From positions 124,001 to 188,000 of the forward strand of contig NZ_WKJK01000002.1 in NCBI RefSeq assembly GCF_009674535.1: a stretch of DNA of 64,000 bases, in the 5' to 3' direction. Both the position numbers and the translations under genes were made by a program. This document shows positions 17,308 through 27,400 of the stretch, one piece after another. Source of the DNA: Duganella guangzhouensis (lineage in GTDB: Bacteria; Pseudomonadota; Gammaproteobacteria; Burkholderiales; Burkholderiaceae_D). Below the pieces are notes generated by a model. It worked only from the letters and a program-made list of their open reading frames with translations, was not told where the DNA came from and did no database searches. Numbering within the stretch: position 1 is the first letter of the stretch; each line of letters opens with the position of its first letter.

Positions 17308-18795
17308 TTAGTAATTGGTCGATTGCGGCAGCTCCGCGACCAAACGGAGTGAAACGGATAATTCATCCAGCTGGAAATGCGGCCGCAGGAAGGAAACGGC
17401 GCGGTAAACGCCAGGCCGACCGGCCACCTCGTGCACCTGCACCGAGGCTTCGCGCAGCGGGAACTGCGCCTTCTGGTCCTGGCTGGCGTTATCGTCCAGC
17501 AGGACGTATTTCATCAGCCAGCGATTGAGGAAGTCCTCGACGTTGGCGGCCGAGGCAAAGCTGCCGACTTTGTCGCGCATCATGGCCTTCATGTAGTGGG
17601 CAATGCGCGAGACGGCAAAGATGTACTGCAATTGCGATGACAACACGGCGTTGGCGTTGGCCGCTTCGGAGCTGTAGCGGCGCGCCTTCTGCGCCGATTG
17701 CGCACCGAAGAAGGCGGCGTAGGCGGTGTTCTTGCAATGGACCAGCGAGATGAATCCGAGGTCGCTCAGCTCTTTCTCGCGACGGTCGGTGATGGCAACT
17801 TCGGTCGGACATTTGAGCGCCACTTCGCCCTCGCCGGTCTTGAAGGTGTGGGTCGGCAGGTCATCCACCAGGCCACCGCCCTCGACACCGCGGATCGCCG
17901 CGCACCAGCCGTAATCGTCGAACGCCTTGGTTAGTTTGGCGCCGAAGGCGTAGGCAGCGTTACACCACAAGTACTTCTGATGATCGGTGCCGTCCACCTC
18001 TTCGACGAAGTTAAAGCCTTCCACCACCGTGCCGTCGACAGGATTAAATGGCAGCCGACCGAGGAAGCGCGGCAGCGTCAGGCCGACATAGCGCGAGTCT
18101 TCGGATTCGCGGAATGCCTTCCATTTGGCGTATTCCACGGTGTCGAATACCTTGGACAGGTCGCGTGGCTTAGACAGATCGCCGAAAGTCTCCAAGCCGA
18201 ACAGCTCCGGCGCGGCGGCGGCCACAAAGGGTGCGTGCGAGGCGGCGGCCACGTGCGACATCTGCTCGACGAAGTACATGTCTTCCGGCTGGCGCGAGAT
18301 TTCAAAGTCGCCCAGCAGCGCCGCATATGGCGCGCCACCAAAGGTGCCGAATTCTTCTTCATAGATTTTCTTGAACATCGCGCTCTGATCGAATTCCAGC
18401 GCGGACTGGAAGTCCTTCACCAGTTCGCGCTTGGTGGCGTTGAGCATGCGAATTTTCAGCCCCTGGCCGGTGGCGGAATTCTTTACCAGATAATGCAGGC
18501 CGGTCCAACTCTGCTCCAGCTTCTGGAATGCCGGTGCGTGCATGATGGCGCTCAGTTGACTGGAAATCAGACGGTCCAGCTCCGCCACGCGCGCGTCCAG
18601 CATCGCGGACAGATTATTGGAGACCACCACCGCGCCATCCAGCACCTGGTTGACCAGCTCCGCGATGATGTCTTTGGCGCGTTCGTGCTCCACGCTGGAT
18701 TTGGCCACCTTGCTTTGCTCGACGATCTGGTCCAGCAAGCTGGCGCCTTCGAGTGCCGGCGCCAGCTCGGATGCGCTCTGTAGTTGTGCTGACAT
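17308..18795 (-). CDS. tssC: T6SS contractile sheath large subunit TssC
   Basis: A 495-residue VipB/TssC protein. Conserved parts include LDARVAELDRLISSQLSAIMH, WTGLHYLVKNS, FGGAPYAALLGDFE, FLGRLPFN, WCAAIRGVEGGGLVDDLPTH and SRIAHYMKAMMRDKVGS. It co-assembles with TssB, the adjacent upstream gene, into the sheath around Hcp. Only 1 nt separates tssB and tssC. Confidence 0.96.
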   Translation of the reverse strand: MSAQLQSASELAPALEGASLLDQIVEQSKVAKSSVEHERAKDIIAELVNQVLDGAVVVSNNLSAMLDARVAELDRLISSQLSAIMHAPAFQKLEQSWTGLHYLVKNSATGQGLKIRMLNATKRELVKDFQSALEFDQSAMFKKIYEEEFGTFGGAPYAALLGDFEISRQPEDMYFVEQMSHVAAASHAPFVAAAAPELFGLETFGDLSKPRDLSKVFDTVEYAKWKAFRESEDSRYVGLTLPRFLGRLPFNPVDGTVVEGFNFVEEVDGTDHQKYLWCNAAYAFGAKLTKAFDDYGWCAAIRGVEGGGLVDDLPTHTFKTGEGEVALKCPTEVAITDRREKELSDLGFISLVHCKNTAYAAFFGAQSAQKARRYSSEAANANAVLSSQLQYIFAVSRIAHYMKAMMRDKVGSFASAANVEDFLNRWLMKYVLLDDNASQDQKAQFPLREASVQVHEVAGRPGVYRAVSFLRPHFQLDELSVSLRLVAELPQSTNY

Positions 18796-18796
18796 G

Positions 18797-19291
18797 TCAG
18801 TCTCCCTTTTTCAGGCTGGCCAGCTTGTCGGTGTTGTTGAGCACATCGCTGAGGATGTCCTCCAGCTTGTCGTTCCCGGCCAGCTTGTTACGCAGGTCGG
18901 CCAGCTTGCCGCGCGCTTCCAGCAGCTTGGCCAGCGGCTCCACCTGACGCACCACCGACTCGGGACGGAAGTCCGCCATGGATTTAAAACGCAGTTCGAC
19001 GGCGAAGCTGCTGTCATCGTCCTTCAGCTGATTTGGTACCTGGAAGCGTGCCACGGGTTCCACACCTGCCATCACCTCATCGAAATTGCCGTTGTCGATG
19101 TTGACGAACTTGCGATCCTTGAGACGCTTTTTTTCCACGTCCGAGTTACCGCCAAAGTCGCCGACCACGCCCACAACGAAAGGCAGCTCCTTGTTTTCCA
19201 TGGCGTCGCCGATCTCGACGTCGTAGGTCATCTGCACACGTGGCGCTCGCACCTTGGTCAGGCGCTTCTGAACACTGTCACCGTTAGCCAT
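18797..19291 (-). CDS. tssB: T6SS contractile sheath small subunit TssB
   Basis: A 164-residue VipA/TssB protein. It shows SVQKRLTKVRAPRVQMTYDVE, ELPFVVGVVGDF, KRLKDRKFVNIDNGNFDEVM and a C-terminal amphipathic helix ending LASLKKGD. All are typical. It interlocks with TssC. It follows the lipoprotein gene by 10 nt, so the three are likely one transcript starting from the divergent region at about 19.9-20.06 kb. Confidence 0.96.
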   Translation of the reverse strand: MANGDSVQKRLTKVRAPRVQMTYDVEIGDAMENKELPFVVGVVGDFGGNSDVEKKRLKDRKFVNIDNGNFDEVMAGVEPVARFQVPNQLKDDDSSFAVELRFKSMADFRPESVVRQVEPLAKLLEARGKLADLRNKLAGNDKLEDILSDVLNNTDKLASLKKGD

Positions 19292-19301
19292 ACAAGCTCC
19301 T

Positions 19302-19892
19302 TTACTTCAATCCGCCGAAGGGATCGCTGTTGTTGGACTGGTTACTATTTTTGGATGTCGTGCTTTTTTTTGAGGCCGCTGGTGCCGACGCCGCCGGCTT
19401 GCGGCTTGCGTTCGGATTTGGTACCAGCACATCTTCGACCAGCGTGGTGCGCAACAGCTTGGCCAGCTCCTGCGCTTCGGTACGTAGCGAGCCACTGAGA
19501 TTGTTTTGCTGACTGAGGTCCGCCAGCGCCTTGGTCGACAAGCGCAGACCACTGACCGCCACGATGCTGCTCCCCAGCTTGTCGTTGGGGTCACGCTGCA
19601 GTGCTTCCAGCGCATTCATGATCGCTTCGCCGTAGCTGGCGCGGTCGAACTTGATCTGCGCCATGTGCAGCCAAGGGGTTTTATCGGCCGGATAATCGGC
19701 GGCGGCCGCCTTGAGGATGCTGTGTGCTTTGTCGTTGTGGCCTGCTGCGAGTGCGGCGTCGGCATCGGCCAGCGCGCGCTCCAGCGTGACCGGTTGCGGG
19801 CGCTCGCTGCGGACCGTGGCGCCGTCCGTCGCGCAGGCCGACAACAACAGCAGACTGGCGCAGCAAGGCAGCCATGTACTTGAAATGCGCAT
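19302..19892 (-). CDS. Lipoprotein with TPR-like helices heading the tssBC operon
   Basis: A 196-residue lipoprotein. The signal peptide ends LLLLSAC, a good lipobox with the modified Cys near residue 20. A short TPR-like helical stretch follows (DADAALAAGHNDKAHSILKAAAADYP... and YGEAIMNALEALQRDPND). The Ser/Lys/Asn-rich C-terminus ends DPFGGLK. ATG 19892 is supported by AGGAG 8 nt upstream; the frame extends 13 codons further without a ribosome site. It is the first gene of the T6SS leftward block. I do not recognise it as a numbered Tss protein; it may be an accessory (Tag-like) factor. Confidence 0.75.
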   Translation of the reverse strand: MRISSTWLPCCASLLLLSACATDGATVRSERPQPVTLERALADADAALAAGHNDKAHSILKAAAADYPADKTPWLHMAQIKFDRASYGEAIMNALEALQRDPNDKLGSSIVAVSGLRLSTKALADLSQQNNLSGSLRTEAQELAKLLRTTLVEDVLVPNPNASRKPAASAPAASKKSTTSKNSNQSNNSDPFGGLK

Positions 19893-20058
19893 CGGTTTCT
19901 CCTTTGCGTAACCGTGTAAGAAGATGGCCATTATTCATGAATGCCTTAGCCGCCGATTGCGCTTACTCAAGCGCCGTCTTCTTTTCTCTTTGCTTGCGCG
20001 GTCGCAAAAACAGGCGATACGGCTTTCGTTCTAATGCATGGATCGCCGGGGAGATGAC

Positions 20059-20574
20059 ATGAAAACGAAGACGATCGCCATCGCAGCAATGCTGATACTG
20101 CCAGTGCTACAAAGCTGCTCCATCCTGCGCGGACCACCGGAGCTGCCGGACACTCAAAAGCCGGCGCGCAGCGTGGCGATACGCCTGCACGCCGGCCCCA
20201 ATCTCAACGCCGGTGCGAACAAGCAGCCGTTCGCGCTGGCCGTGCGCATCTACAAACTGCGCCAGCCAACCGCCTTTCAGCGTATGCCTTTCGACGCCTT
20301 CCTCAGCATGCACAGCGAGCGCGAACTGTTGGGTAACGATCTGTTGGAAGTGAAAGAAGTGATGCTGATCCCGAACCAGCGCTACGAGATGTTGGAAAAA
20401 GTCACACGCGAGGCGTACTACATCGGCGTGGTGGCGTTGTTCCGCGCACCGTCGACGGACCGCTGGCGGATAACAGTACCAGCTGCCGATGCTGAAAAAT
20501 CCGGCATCACCATCGGCCTGCATGCCTGCGCCATCAGCACTGGCGACTCTCTGGTGCCGGTGCACTGCGATTGA
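20059..20574 (+). CDS. tssJ: T6SS outer-membrane lipoprotein TssJ
   Basis: A 171-residue lipoprotein with signal peptide MKTKTIAIAAMLILPVLQSC, lipobox LQSC. The transthyretin-like TssJ fold follows: VAIRLHAGPNLNAG, ALAVRIYKLRQPTAFQRMPFDAFL, LLEVKEVMLIPNQRY and YIGVVALFRAP. It anchors the TssJLM membrane complex to the outer membrane. ATG 20059 is preceded by GGGGAGATGAC. It opens the rightward block tssJ-tssK-tssL. Confidence 0.93.
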   Translation: MKTKTIAIAAMLILPVLQSCSILRGPPELPDTQKPARSVAIRLHAGPNLNAGANKQPFALAVRIYKLRQPTAFQRMPFDAFLSMHSERELLGNDLLEVKEVMLIPNQRYEMLEKVTREAYYIGVVALFRAPSTDRWRITVPAADAEKSGITIGLHACAISTGDSLVPVHCD

Positions 20575-20587
20575 ATCAGGAGACCAT

Positions 20588-21934
20588 ATGAGCATTCCAT
20601 CCAAAGTGCTTTGGGGCGAAGGACTGTTCCTGCGCCCACAGCATTTCCAGCAGCAGGACCAGTATCACGAAGCGCGCCTGCACCAAACCACGCAAGCACT
20701 GCATCCCTACCTTTGGGGCGTACGCGATATCGCCTGGGACTGGGACGCGCTCAAGGCCGGCAAGCTGCGGCTGGAAGCACTGTCGCTGATCTTCCGCGAT
20801 GGCGAGATCGTCGACGCTCCATCCAGCGCACCGCTGCCGCCGGCGGTAGACCTGTCTCGCATCCCGGCCAGCGTGCTGGAGGTGACGTGGTACGCCGCCC
20901 TGCCCTCACTGGCGCCCAACGGCGGCAACACGGCTTCGCCAGGTGAGCAACACAACGCGGCACGCTACCAGCAGACCAGCCGCGAGATGGCGGACCTGTA
21001 CACGCAAGCCGTCAACGCCGACGTCAGCTTCCTGCGCAGCGCGGCACGATTGCTGTCCGACCTGGAACCACTAGGCGCCTTCGAGTGCGTACCAGTGATG
21101 CGGCTGCGGCGCACCGTCACCGGCGGCTTCGAGCCGGATGCGTTATTCATCGCCCCTGCCCTGTCGATTACCGCCACACCCGCGCTCAAGGCCATGCTGG
21201 ACCGCTTGCTGGACGCGCTGCAGGCCAAGCTGCAATCGCTGCAAGGCCATATGCGTGAACCCAGCCGCAACGTGATCGAATTCCGTTCGGGCGACGTCTC
21301 GTCATTCTGGCTGCTGCACACGGTGAGCACATCGGCCGCCGCGCTGATGCACTACGTGCGCAATCCGGCGCTGCATCCGGAGCGGCTGTTCGAATCGCTG
21401 CTGGCACTGGCTGGTGCGCTGATGACCTATTCCAAGCAGTACTCGCTGATCGACCTCCCCGGCTACCAGCACGAAGACCCGGCGCCCTGCTTCACGGCGC
21501 TGGACCACATCATCCGCGACCTGCTCGATACCGTCATCTCCACCAAATACTTCGCCATCGCGCTGACCGAGGAAAAGCCCAGCTATCACCTGGGCAAACT
21601 CGATTCCGGAAAAATTGACCAGCGCACCACGCTGTACCTGGCCGTCAGCGCGGCACTGCCTGCGCTGGAGCTGGTGGAAGTGGTGCCGCTGCGCGTCAAG
21701 GTCGGTGCGCCGGACGATGTGGAGAAATGCGTGCTGTCCGCGATGCCGGGCGTGAAGCTGACGCACGCGCCGCAGGTACCAGCCGCGATCCCGGTTCAAC
21801 CAGACACCTACTATTTCGCATTGGAGGGCAAAGGCATGCTATACGAACAAATGCTTAAAGCGCAGTCGATCTCGATCTACGTGCCGGCCGGCATACGCGA
21901 TCTGCGCCTCAACCTTATCGCGGTGTCAGCATGA
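20588..21934 (+). CDS. tssK: T6SS baseplate protein TssK
   Basis: A 448-residue TssK. It begins MSIPSKVLWGEGLFLRPQHFQQQD, the near-invariant family start, so 20588 is chosen (AGGAG 6 nt upstream) although the frame is open further up. Also present are PALSITATPALKAMLDRLLDAL, HYVRNPALHPERLFESLLALAGAL and YFALEGKGMLYEQMLKAQSISIYVPAG. TssK links the baseplate to the TssL/TssM membrane complex. Its stop overlaps the tssL start by 4 nt. Confidence 0.96.
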   Translation: MSIPSKVLWGEGLFLRPQHFQQQDQYHEARLHQTTQALHPYLWGVRDIAWDWDALKAGKLRLEALSLIFRDGEIVDAPSSAPLPPAVDLSRIPASVLEVTWYAALPSLAPNGGNTASPGEQHNAARYQQTSREMADLYTQAVNADVSFLRSAARLLSDLEPLGAFECVPVMRLRRTVTGGFEPDALFIAPALSITATPALKAMLDRLLDALQAKLQSLQGHMREPSRNVIEFRSGDVSSFWLLHTVSTSAAALMHYVRNPALHPERLFESLLALAGALMTYSKQYSLIDLPGYQHEDPAPCFTALDHIIRDLLDTVISTKYFAIALTEEKPSYHLGKLDSGKIDQRTTLYLAVSAALPALELVEVVPLRVKVGAPDDVEKCVLSAMPGVKLTHAPQVPAAIPVQPDTYYFALEGKGMLYEQMLKAQSISIYVPAGIRDLRLNLIAVSA

Positions 21935-22713
21935 CTCAACAAGTCGAACGCCGCGCGATTCCAACGCTGATGGGCGGTCAGCGCAAACAGATCCAGCCAG
22001 GCTACGGCCATGTGCAAACACTACTCGACCTGCTGCAGGAAGGCTTCTACCTGCTGTTCATGCTGAAGAATGGCAGCGTGCCGCCGGGCGAAGCTGCCTT
22101 CCTCGACACCATCACCGCCTACCTGGCCGAATTCGACCGCGAAGCACGCAAGCTGCGCGCGCAGGGCGAGGACATCGACGCCGCCAAATATGCCTACTGC
22201 GCGGCGCTCGACGAAATCATCCTGTCGTCACAGTTCCCGATGCGCTTCGCCTGGGAGCGCAGGCCGCTGCAGTTGGTGATCTTTGGCGATCAACTGGCGG
22301 GCGAACACTTCTTCGACCGGCTGGAAGCGCTGCGCAGCATTGGTGGCGCGCGTCTGCCGGCGCTGCAGGTATTCCATATGTGCCTGCTGATCGGCTTTCG
22401 CGGCAAATACGCGCTGGATGCCAGCGACAAACTGGCCTATCTGACCGCCCGACTGGGACAGGAGATCGCCCATATGCAGGGCAAGAGCAAAGGCTTCGCG
22501 CCGCAGGCGGAACGGCCGGACCAGATCGTGCACAAGCTGCGCAGCCACACGCCGCTGTGGGCGGTGTCCGCCGTGTTTGGCGTGATCGCGCTCAGCGCCT
22601 ATCTCGGTCTGGAGTCATCGCTGACGCACTCCACGGCCGACACCTTGGCCGCGTATTCCGATCTGGTGAAGCTGGCGCCGCGCCCGGCCTACGTCACCAT
22701 CACGCTGCCGTAA
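21931..22713 (+). CDS. tssL: T6SS inner-membrane protein TssL (DotU/IcmH)
   Basis: A 260-residue DotU-family protein. The cytoplasmic domain shows LLDLLQEGFYLLFMLKNG, AKYAYCAALDEIILSSQF and HMCLLIGFRGKYAL. A single C-terminal TM at about 211-230 (LWAVSAVFGVIALSAYLGL) and about 30 periplasmic residues follow. There is no OmpA-like extension, so peptidoglycan binding would have to come from another protein, such as the OmpA/BON protein encoded next door. It is coupled to tssK. Confidence 0.95.
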   Translation: MTQQVERRAIPTLMGGQRKQIQPGYGHVQTLLDLLQEGFYLLFMLKNGSVPPGEAAFLDTITAYLAEFDREARKLRAQGEDIDAAKYAYCAALDEIILSSQFPMRFAWERRPLQLVIFGDQLAGEHFFDRLEALRSIGGARLPALQVFHMCLLIGFRGKYALDASDKLAYLTARLGQEIAHMQGKSKGFAPQAERPDQIVHKLRSHTPLWAVSAVFGVIALSAYLGLESSLTHSTADTLAAYSDLVKLAPRPAYVTITLP

Positions 22714-22716
22714 CCG

Positions 22717-23469
22717 TTACTGCGCAACCCGGAACTCGATGCGGCGGTTGCGGGCGCGCCCCTCCGCCGTGGTGTTCTCGGCCACCGGACGATCAGGCCC
22801 CTGGCCGGACACCATCACCATTTCCTGACTAATGCCCTTCCCGGTCAGATAAGTGCGCACCGCCTCGGCGCGCGCCTGGCTGAGCGCCAGATTACTATCG
22901 CGCAGACCGATGTTGTCGGTATGGCCGATCACCTCTACCTTCTTGCCGTTGACCTTATGCAGCGCCGCCGCCATTTCATCCAGGATGGCTTGGCCGGAAG
23001 GCGTCAGCGTCGCCTTGCCGCTATCGAATTCGATGATGCGCTTGGCCAGCGCGGCATCCAGCAGATTCTGCTCCGCCGCGCTGACACGCAGGCCGTTATT
23101 CACCGTGTAGCTGGGATTGAGGCTGGTGGCGATATCGCTGGCGATCTGCTGCCGCTGCGCCTCGTTCGCCACTTCGCCGCGCACGGTGACGTTGGTGCCG
23201 TCGATCTTCAGTTCCCCCTTGCTGATCATCTTGAGGTTGGGCGTAATCAGCTTCTGCACATAGCCGTTCCAGTTGGGCGGCAGCGATACCTGGGCGATGG
23301 TGACCTGATCGACCACACGTTCGACGCCATACAGCAGGCGCACCTGCGCCAACAGCGCGGCCTTGCTGGCTTCATCTGGCACAGCGCCGGTGACCACGAT
23401 CTGGCCCGGTGTCTGCGCTGCGGCGTGTGCGGCCAGCAGCAATGCAATCATCATGAGTAACCTGGACAT
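22717..23469 (-). CDS. OmpA-family protein with BON-like domains, T6SS-linked
   Basis: A 250-residue exported protein (signal peptide about 1-18, cleavage before QTPGQ). Two BON-like modules cover about 20-120 (IVVTGAVPDEASKAALLAQVRLLYGVERVVDQV and the segment with LKIDGTNVTVRGEVANEAQRQQI). A C-terminal OmpA peptidoglycan-binding domain follows, with IEFDSGKATLTPSG, VEVIGHTDNIG, LALSQARAEAVRTYL and ARNRRIEF. Placed between tssL and tagF, it may tether the TssJLM complex to the cell wall. That role is inferred from domain and context. Confidence 0.88.
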   Translation of the reverse strand: MSRLLMMIALLLAAHAAAQTPGQIVVTGAVPDEASKAALLAQVRLLYGVERVVDQVTIAQVSLPPNWNGYVQKLITPNLKMISKGELKIDGTNVTVRGEVANEAQRQQIASDIATSLNPSYTVNNGLRVSAAEQNLLDAALAKRIIEFDSGKATLTPSGQAILDEMAAALHKVNGKKVEVIGHTDNIGLRDSNLALSQARAEAVRTYLTGKGISQEMVMVSGQGPDRPVAENTTAEGRARNRRIEFRVAQ

Positions 23470-23481
23470 GCGGGCCTCCTG

Positions 23482-24450
23482 TCAGACAAAGGTTTCGTGG
23501 AAAAGCGCCTGGACGGAGCGCAGCGACATCTGCCTCTGCTCCAGGTAGGCGGAGAGCTTTTGCACCTGGACGTCACCGTCGATCAGTTCATCGACCCAGC
23601 CGGCGTAATCAAAGCTGATCTGCTGCTCGGCCGCGCTGTGCGGATCGATGATGGCCGCCAGGGTTTCCGGCGCGGCGCCACCAAAGCCGATCACCAGCGC
23701 GGCGCGCTCGCTCACATCAGCCAAGAACAGGCTCAGTTCAAAGTCGGATTGCTGCAAAAATGGCGCGATCAGGTTCAGCCAGAATGCGGCCACCAGATAC
23801 CGCTGTCGCCCGCTAGGGGGTATGGGTAGCACCAGGCTTTTGTCCAGGCGATCGGCGCCGCTACGGCGCACCGGCTGCAGCAGCAGGCCAATGGCGAGGA
23901 TAGTGCGCCGCACCGAGGCGCTGGACAGCATGGCTTCCAGCGCGCCGATCGTATGGCGATCGAGGAAGTCGGTGTAGGCTTGCGCATGCCGGGGATCGGC
24001 CGGGTCGATGTCCACGCGGGTGGCGGACAAAGTGTGCAAGGGGATTTCCGGATCGGGCGAATCCAGTACATCGGCGGTCAGCAGATTCAGTTCTTCCCAC
24101 AGCGCAGACAGGATCAGAGGACTAAGCGGCATGAAGGCGGTGGGCGCGTCGACTTCGATCGCGCTCATGCTGAGGAAGGGGTAACGGCGCTGCGAAAGGT
24201 CGCTGCTGGCGGCCAGATGGCCGGCGATCGCGCGCCGGCTGCGGGTACCGACGAAGGCGAAATGCAGCGGGCGCATGGCGTCGTAATTGAGCTTCCAGCG
24301 CGGATCGGCGCTGAGGACATTCATCACTTCCGCCAGCCAGTCGTCCAGCAGGCTGGCGAGGGCCAGATTGTCGGCGGCCTTGACGAAGTCACTGCGTGCC
24401 GGCAGCTTGCCGAAGTAGCCGACGCGCGCCACCTGCGGCCCGCGCTTCAT
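23482..24450 (-). CDS. tagF: Type VI secretion-associated protein TagF
   Basis: A 322-residue ImpM/TagF-family protein. GYFGKLPARSDFVK at residues 12-25 is the family signature, followed by DDWLAEVM, AFVGTRSRRAIAGHLAASSD and QRRYPFLS. In Pseudomonas, TagF represses T6SS assembly post-translationally. No forkhead, kinase or phosphatase genes (Fha, PpkA, PppA) are nearby, so the control here would be threonine-phosphorylation independent unless they lie elsewhere. Its ATG overlaps tssM by 4 nt. Confidence 0.92.
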   Translation of the reverse strand: MKRGPQVARVGYFGKLPARSDFVKAADNLALASLLDDWLAEVMNVLSADPRWKLNYDAMRPLHFAFVGTRSRRAIAGHLAASSDLSQRRYPFLSMSAIEVDAPTAFMPLSPLILSALWEELNLLTADVLDSPDPEIPLHTLSATRVDIDPADPRHAQAYTDFLDRHTIGALEAMLSSASVRRTILAIGLLLQPVRRSGADRLDKSLVLPIPPSGRQRYLVAAFWLNLIAPFLQQSDFELSLFLADVSERAALVIGFGGAAPETLAAIIDPHSAAEQQISFDYAGWVDELIDGDVQVQKLSAYLEQRQMSLRSVQALFHETFV

Positions 24451-27400
24451 CGTGCCGCTCCCGCCTGCGTGTCCGCCAAGGCCGCTGCGGCGCCCGTCGT
24501 CGTGGCCGGTGCCGACTGCGCTATCTGCGACGCCACCGCACCAACCGTGGTCGCGCCAGCTCCCGGCATCGCGCCCACGATGGTTTCCGGCAGCCGCATG
24601 CCGCGAAAGCCCTGATCCTGCGGCGCCGCCGCGTTGGCGCTGGTATCCGGACTGCTGATGATCTTCAGGCCCATCGCCACCGTGATCGCGCCACTGCTCC
24701 AGCGCAGTTCAAACACGCCGCCATCGCGCTTTTGCTTGGCTGCGGCGTCAATCATGCGCTTCAGGCCAAACTGGCCCGGCTCATTAAACACATCCACACT
24801 GCGACCATCAAACGCCACCACCGTGATGCGCGCTCCGGGCGTGCCCTGTGTCCCCGGATGCACCATGTTCGCCCACTGCGCCGGCGTGTTCCGATAGCGC
24901 AGTTGCTGGCCGTCGATCTCCACCGTGTATTCCAGCGTGCCCGGCGCCGGCATGGGCTGGATCTGAAACACCGTCTGCGCCGCCGCCGGCGAGGCCACGC
25001 CGCCCGCCGCGATTGGCGCTATCCATCCCGGAAAACGCGCCACCGTCTGCGGCGAGAGGCTGATACCCATGTCGGCCCACGTTCTCGGCGCCAGCACATC
25101 GCCACGCCGTAGCACCAGTGGCCCCAGCGTGGTGGTGGCGAACTTCGCGATCAGGCCATCCGGCCCGAAGAACTGCGCGATCTCCGCACCAGCCGCCTCG
25201 ATGCGTGCATTGGGCGAGAACGGATACTTGTTGGCCAGCGTCTGCTGGAACGGCTCGTACACCTGCGCCAGCCAGGTCTTGTTAATCTCCGATTCGGCCG
25301 GCGTCACCAGCACCGCAAAGGTTTGCATCAAAGGACGTACCAGCAGCGGACGTATGGCCTGCTTCTGCGCGTCTGTCATCCCGGTCAGCATCTGCTCGTC
25401 GACGTAACGCAAGGCATCCGCCAGTTCCGAACCGCTGCCTTCCAATGTCTGCTGCATGAACTGCCGCGCACCGGGACCGGGATCGCCCTGATTCTTCAAC
25501 TGATTCAAACGGCTGCGCAGCTTGGACAGCGACTCCATATAAGCCCGCACCAACGACGCATCCTTGTCCTTGGCCGCCACCAGCTTGCCGATGCCGGCAA
25601 ACTCGCGCCCCACTGGCCCCATCGGCTGATCCGAACGTCCCGGCTCCAGCCGCAGATTGACGTCGATCTGCGCCGGTGCCCGCCGCAGCAAGCTGTATTT
25701 GATCCAGTTGATGAAGCCCGACTGCGCCTCTTTCATCTCCCGGCTCATCACGCTCGGATTGTCCCACGAGGTTTGCTGATGAATCTCCACCAGCAGTTTG
25801 GACAACGGCGACGACTGCGGATCGCCCAAGCGGTTCATCGCCGCCACCGCCGCATCGAAGCCATTCAGATTGGCGATGCTGACGCCCTGCACAAACTTCT
25901 GCCACTCGCGCGCATAGTCGGCCTTGTACAAATCGTTCAGCCCTTTCTGGATTTGCTCCGGACTGCCCTCCAGCGTCAGATCATCGCGAGCGGCCGTTTT
26001 CAGCACCCAGTCGGCGCTTTGCAGCTCATGGTTGGCGGCCTCGCGGAAAGCAGCTTGCACAAACTTCTCCCACGCCTCGCGCGTGTAGGCGCCGGGCACC
26101 GCATGGCTACCAGTCACCAACGCCTGATCCTGCTCGCCCACCATGCGCGCCACCGTCATCGCCGCAAAGCGTGTGTTGGCGCGGGCGCGGATGTCGGCGT
26201 AGACGCGCTCACGCGCTGGCAGGCCGCGCACTACACGTCGCAGGTTGTCACGCGCCTGGTCCACCAGCGCCAGCTTCAGGTCAATGCGTGGCCAGGCCGG
26301 ATCGGAGATCTGCGCCAGATAAAACGTCATCAATCGTTCGGCGCTATGGATCATCTGCTCGCGCGGCATGGCGCCGCGATTATTCTCCAGCCACGCGCGC
26401 CAGTGACGCGGCAGTTGGTCATTCAGGTGACTGGCCTCGGCGTGCGATTTATCGGCCAGCATCAGATAGCTTTTCAGCGCGTTATACGCATCGTCGACAT
26501 TGGTGGGCGAGGCTTCCTGAAACTGGCGCCCGGCTTCGGCGGGCCGCGTGGCGCCGGGCGGCTGCAACTCGTCCGCATGCGCGTTCATCTCCGACAACAG
26601 CGTTTCGAGATTGGCGACCACCGGCATCAACATCACATTCTTCACGCCGGCGAAGTACTCCTCGCGTAGCTTGCGCTCCAGCTGCTCGCCCTGATAAAGC
26701 CCCATCCGCAGCGACCACGGGCGCGCATCGCGATATCTCTCCAACTGCTCGATGCGGTCCTGAATAATTTCCAGCGCCTCCAGGCGCGATTGCAGATCCA
26801 ACCGTTTGGCCTGCAGCTTGATGACCTTGTCCAAGTCCGCCTGCACATTGCTCACCAGTTGACGATTACCCATGTACGACCAACTCCATCCACCCAGCGA
26901 AGCGCCCAGCAGCAGCACCGCCGCAAAGAAGGCCGCATACTTCAAGCGTATCTTGTTCTTGCTGGCGTACTGCGACACCAGATCCTTGTCCGCGAAGATC
27001 ACCTTGCGGAAGAGATTCAGCAGGAAGAAGCCCGCGTGTCCCGCGCTGGCCTCCGGCGCCGCATTCGCCGTGGTCAACGCAAAGCGCTTGGCTACGCGTA
27101 CCGATTGCTCGCTCAGCGGCAGCCCTTCCTGCAAAGCGCTGGTGAAGTAAAAGCCACGAAACACCGGCTTGAACTGAAATGGGTTTTCCTCGAATAGCGT
27201 GACAAGGAAAGCGCGCAGCGGCACACGGATAGTCGCAAACTCCAAGGGAAAAGTGAACACGCCCGGCTCCATGCGCTCGCGCCGCTGCTGACCCATGTTG
27301 GCCAGGCTCATGGCCTTCAAACCGTCGCATAGCTCATCGAAAGCGTGATCGAAGAAAGTCATCACCTGCTGGCTGCTGGTGCTGCGCTGATACGGCATGG

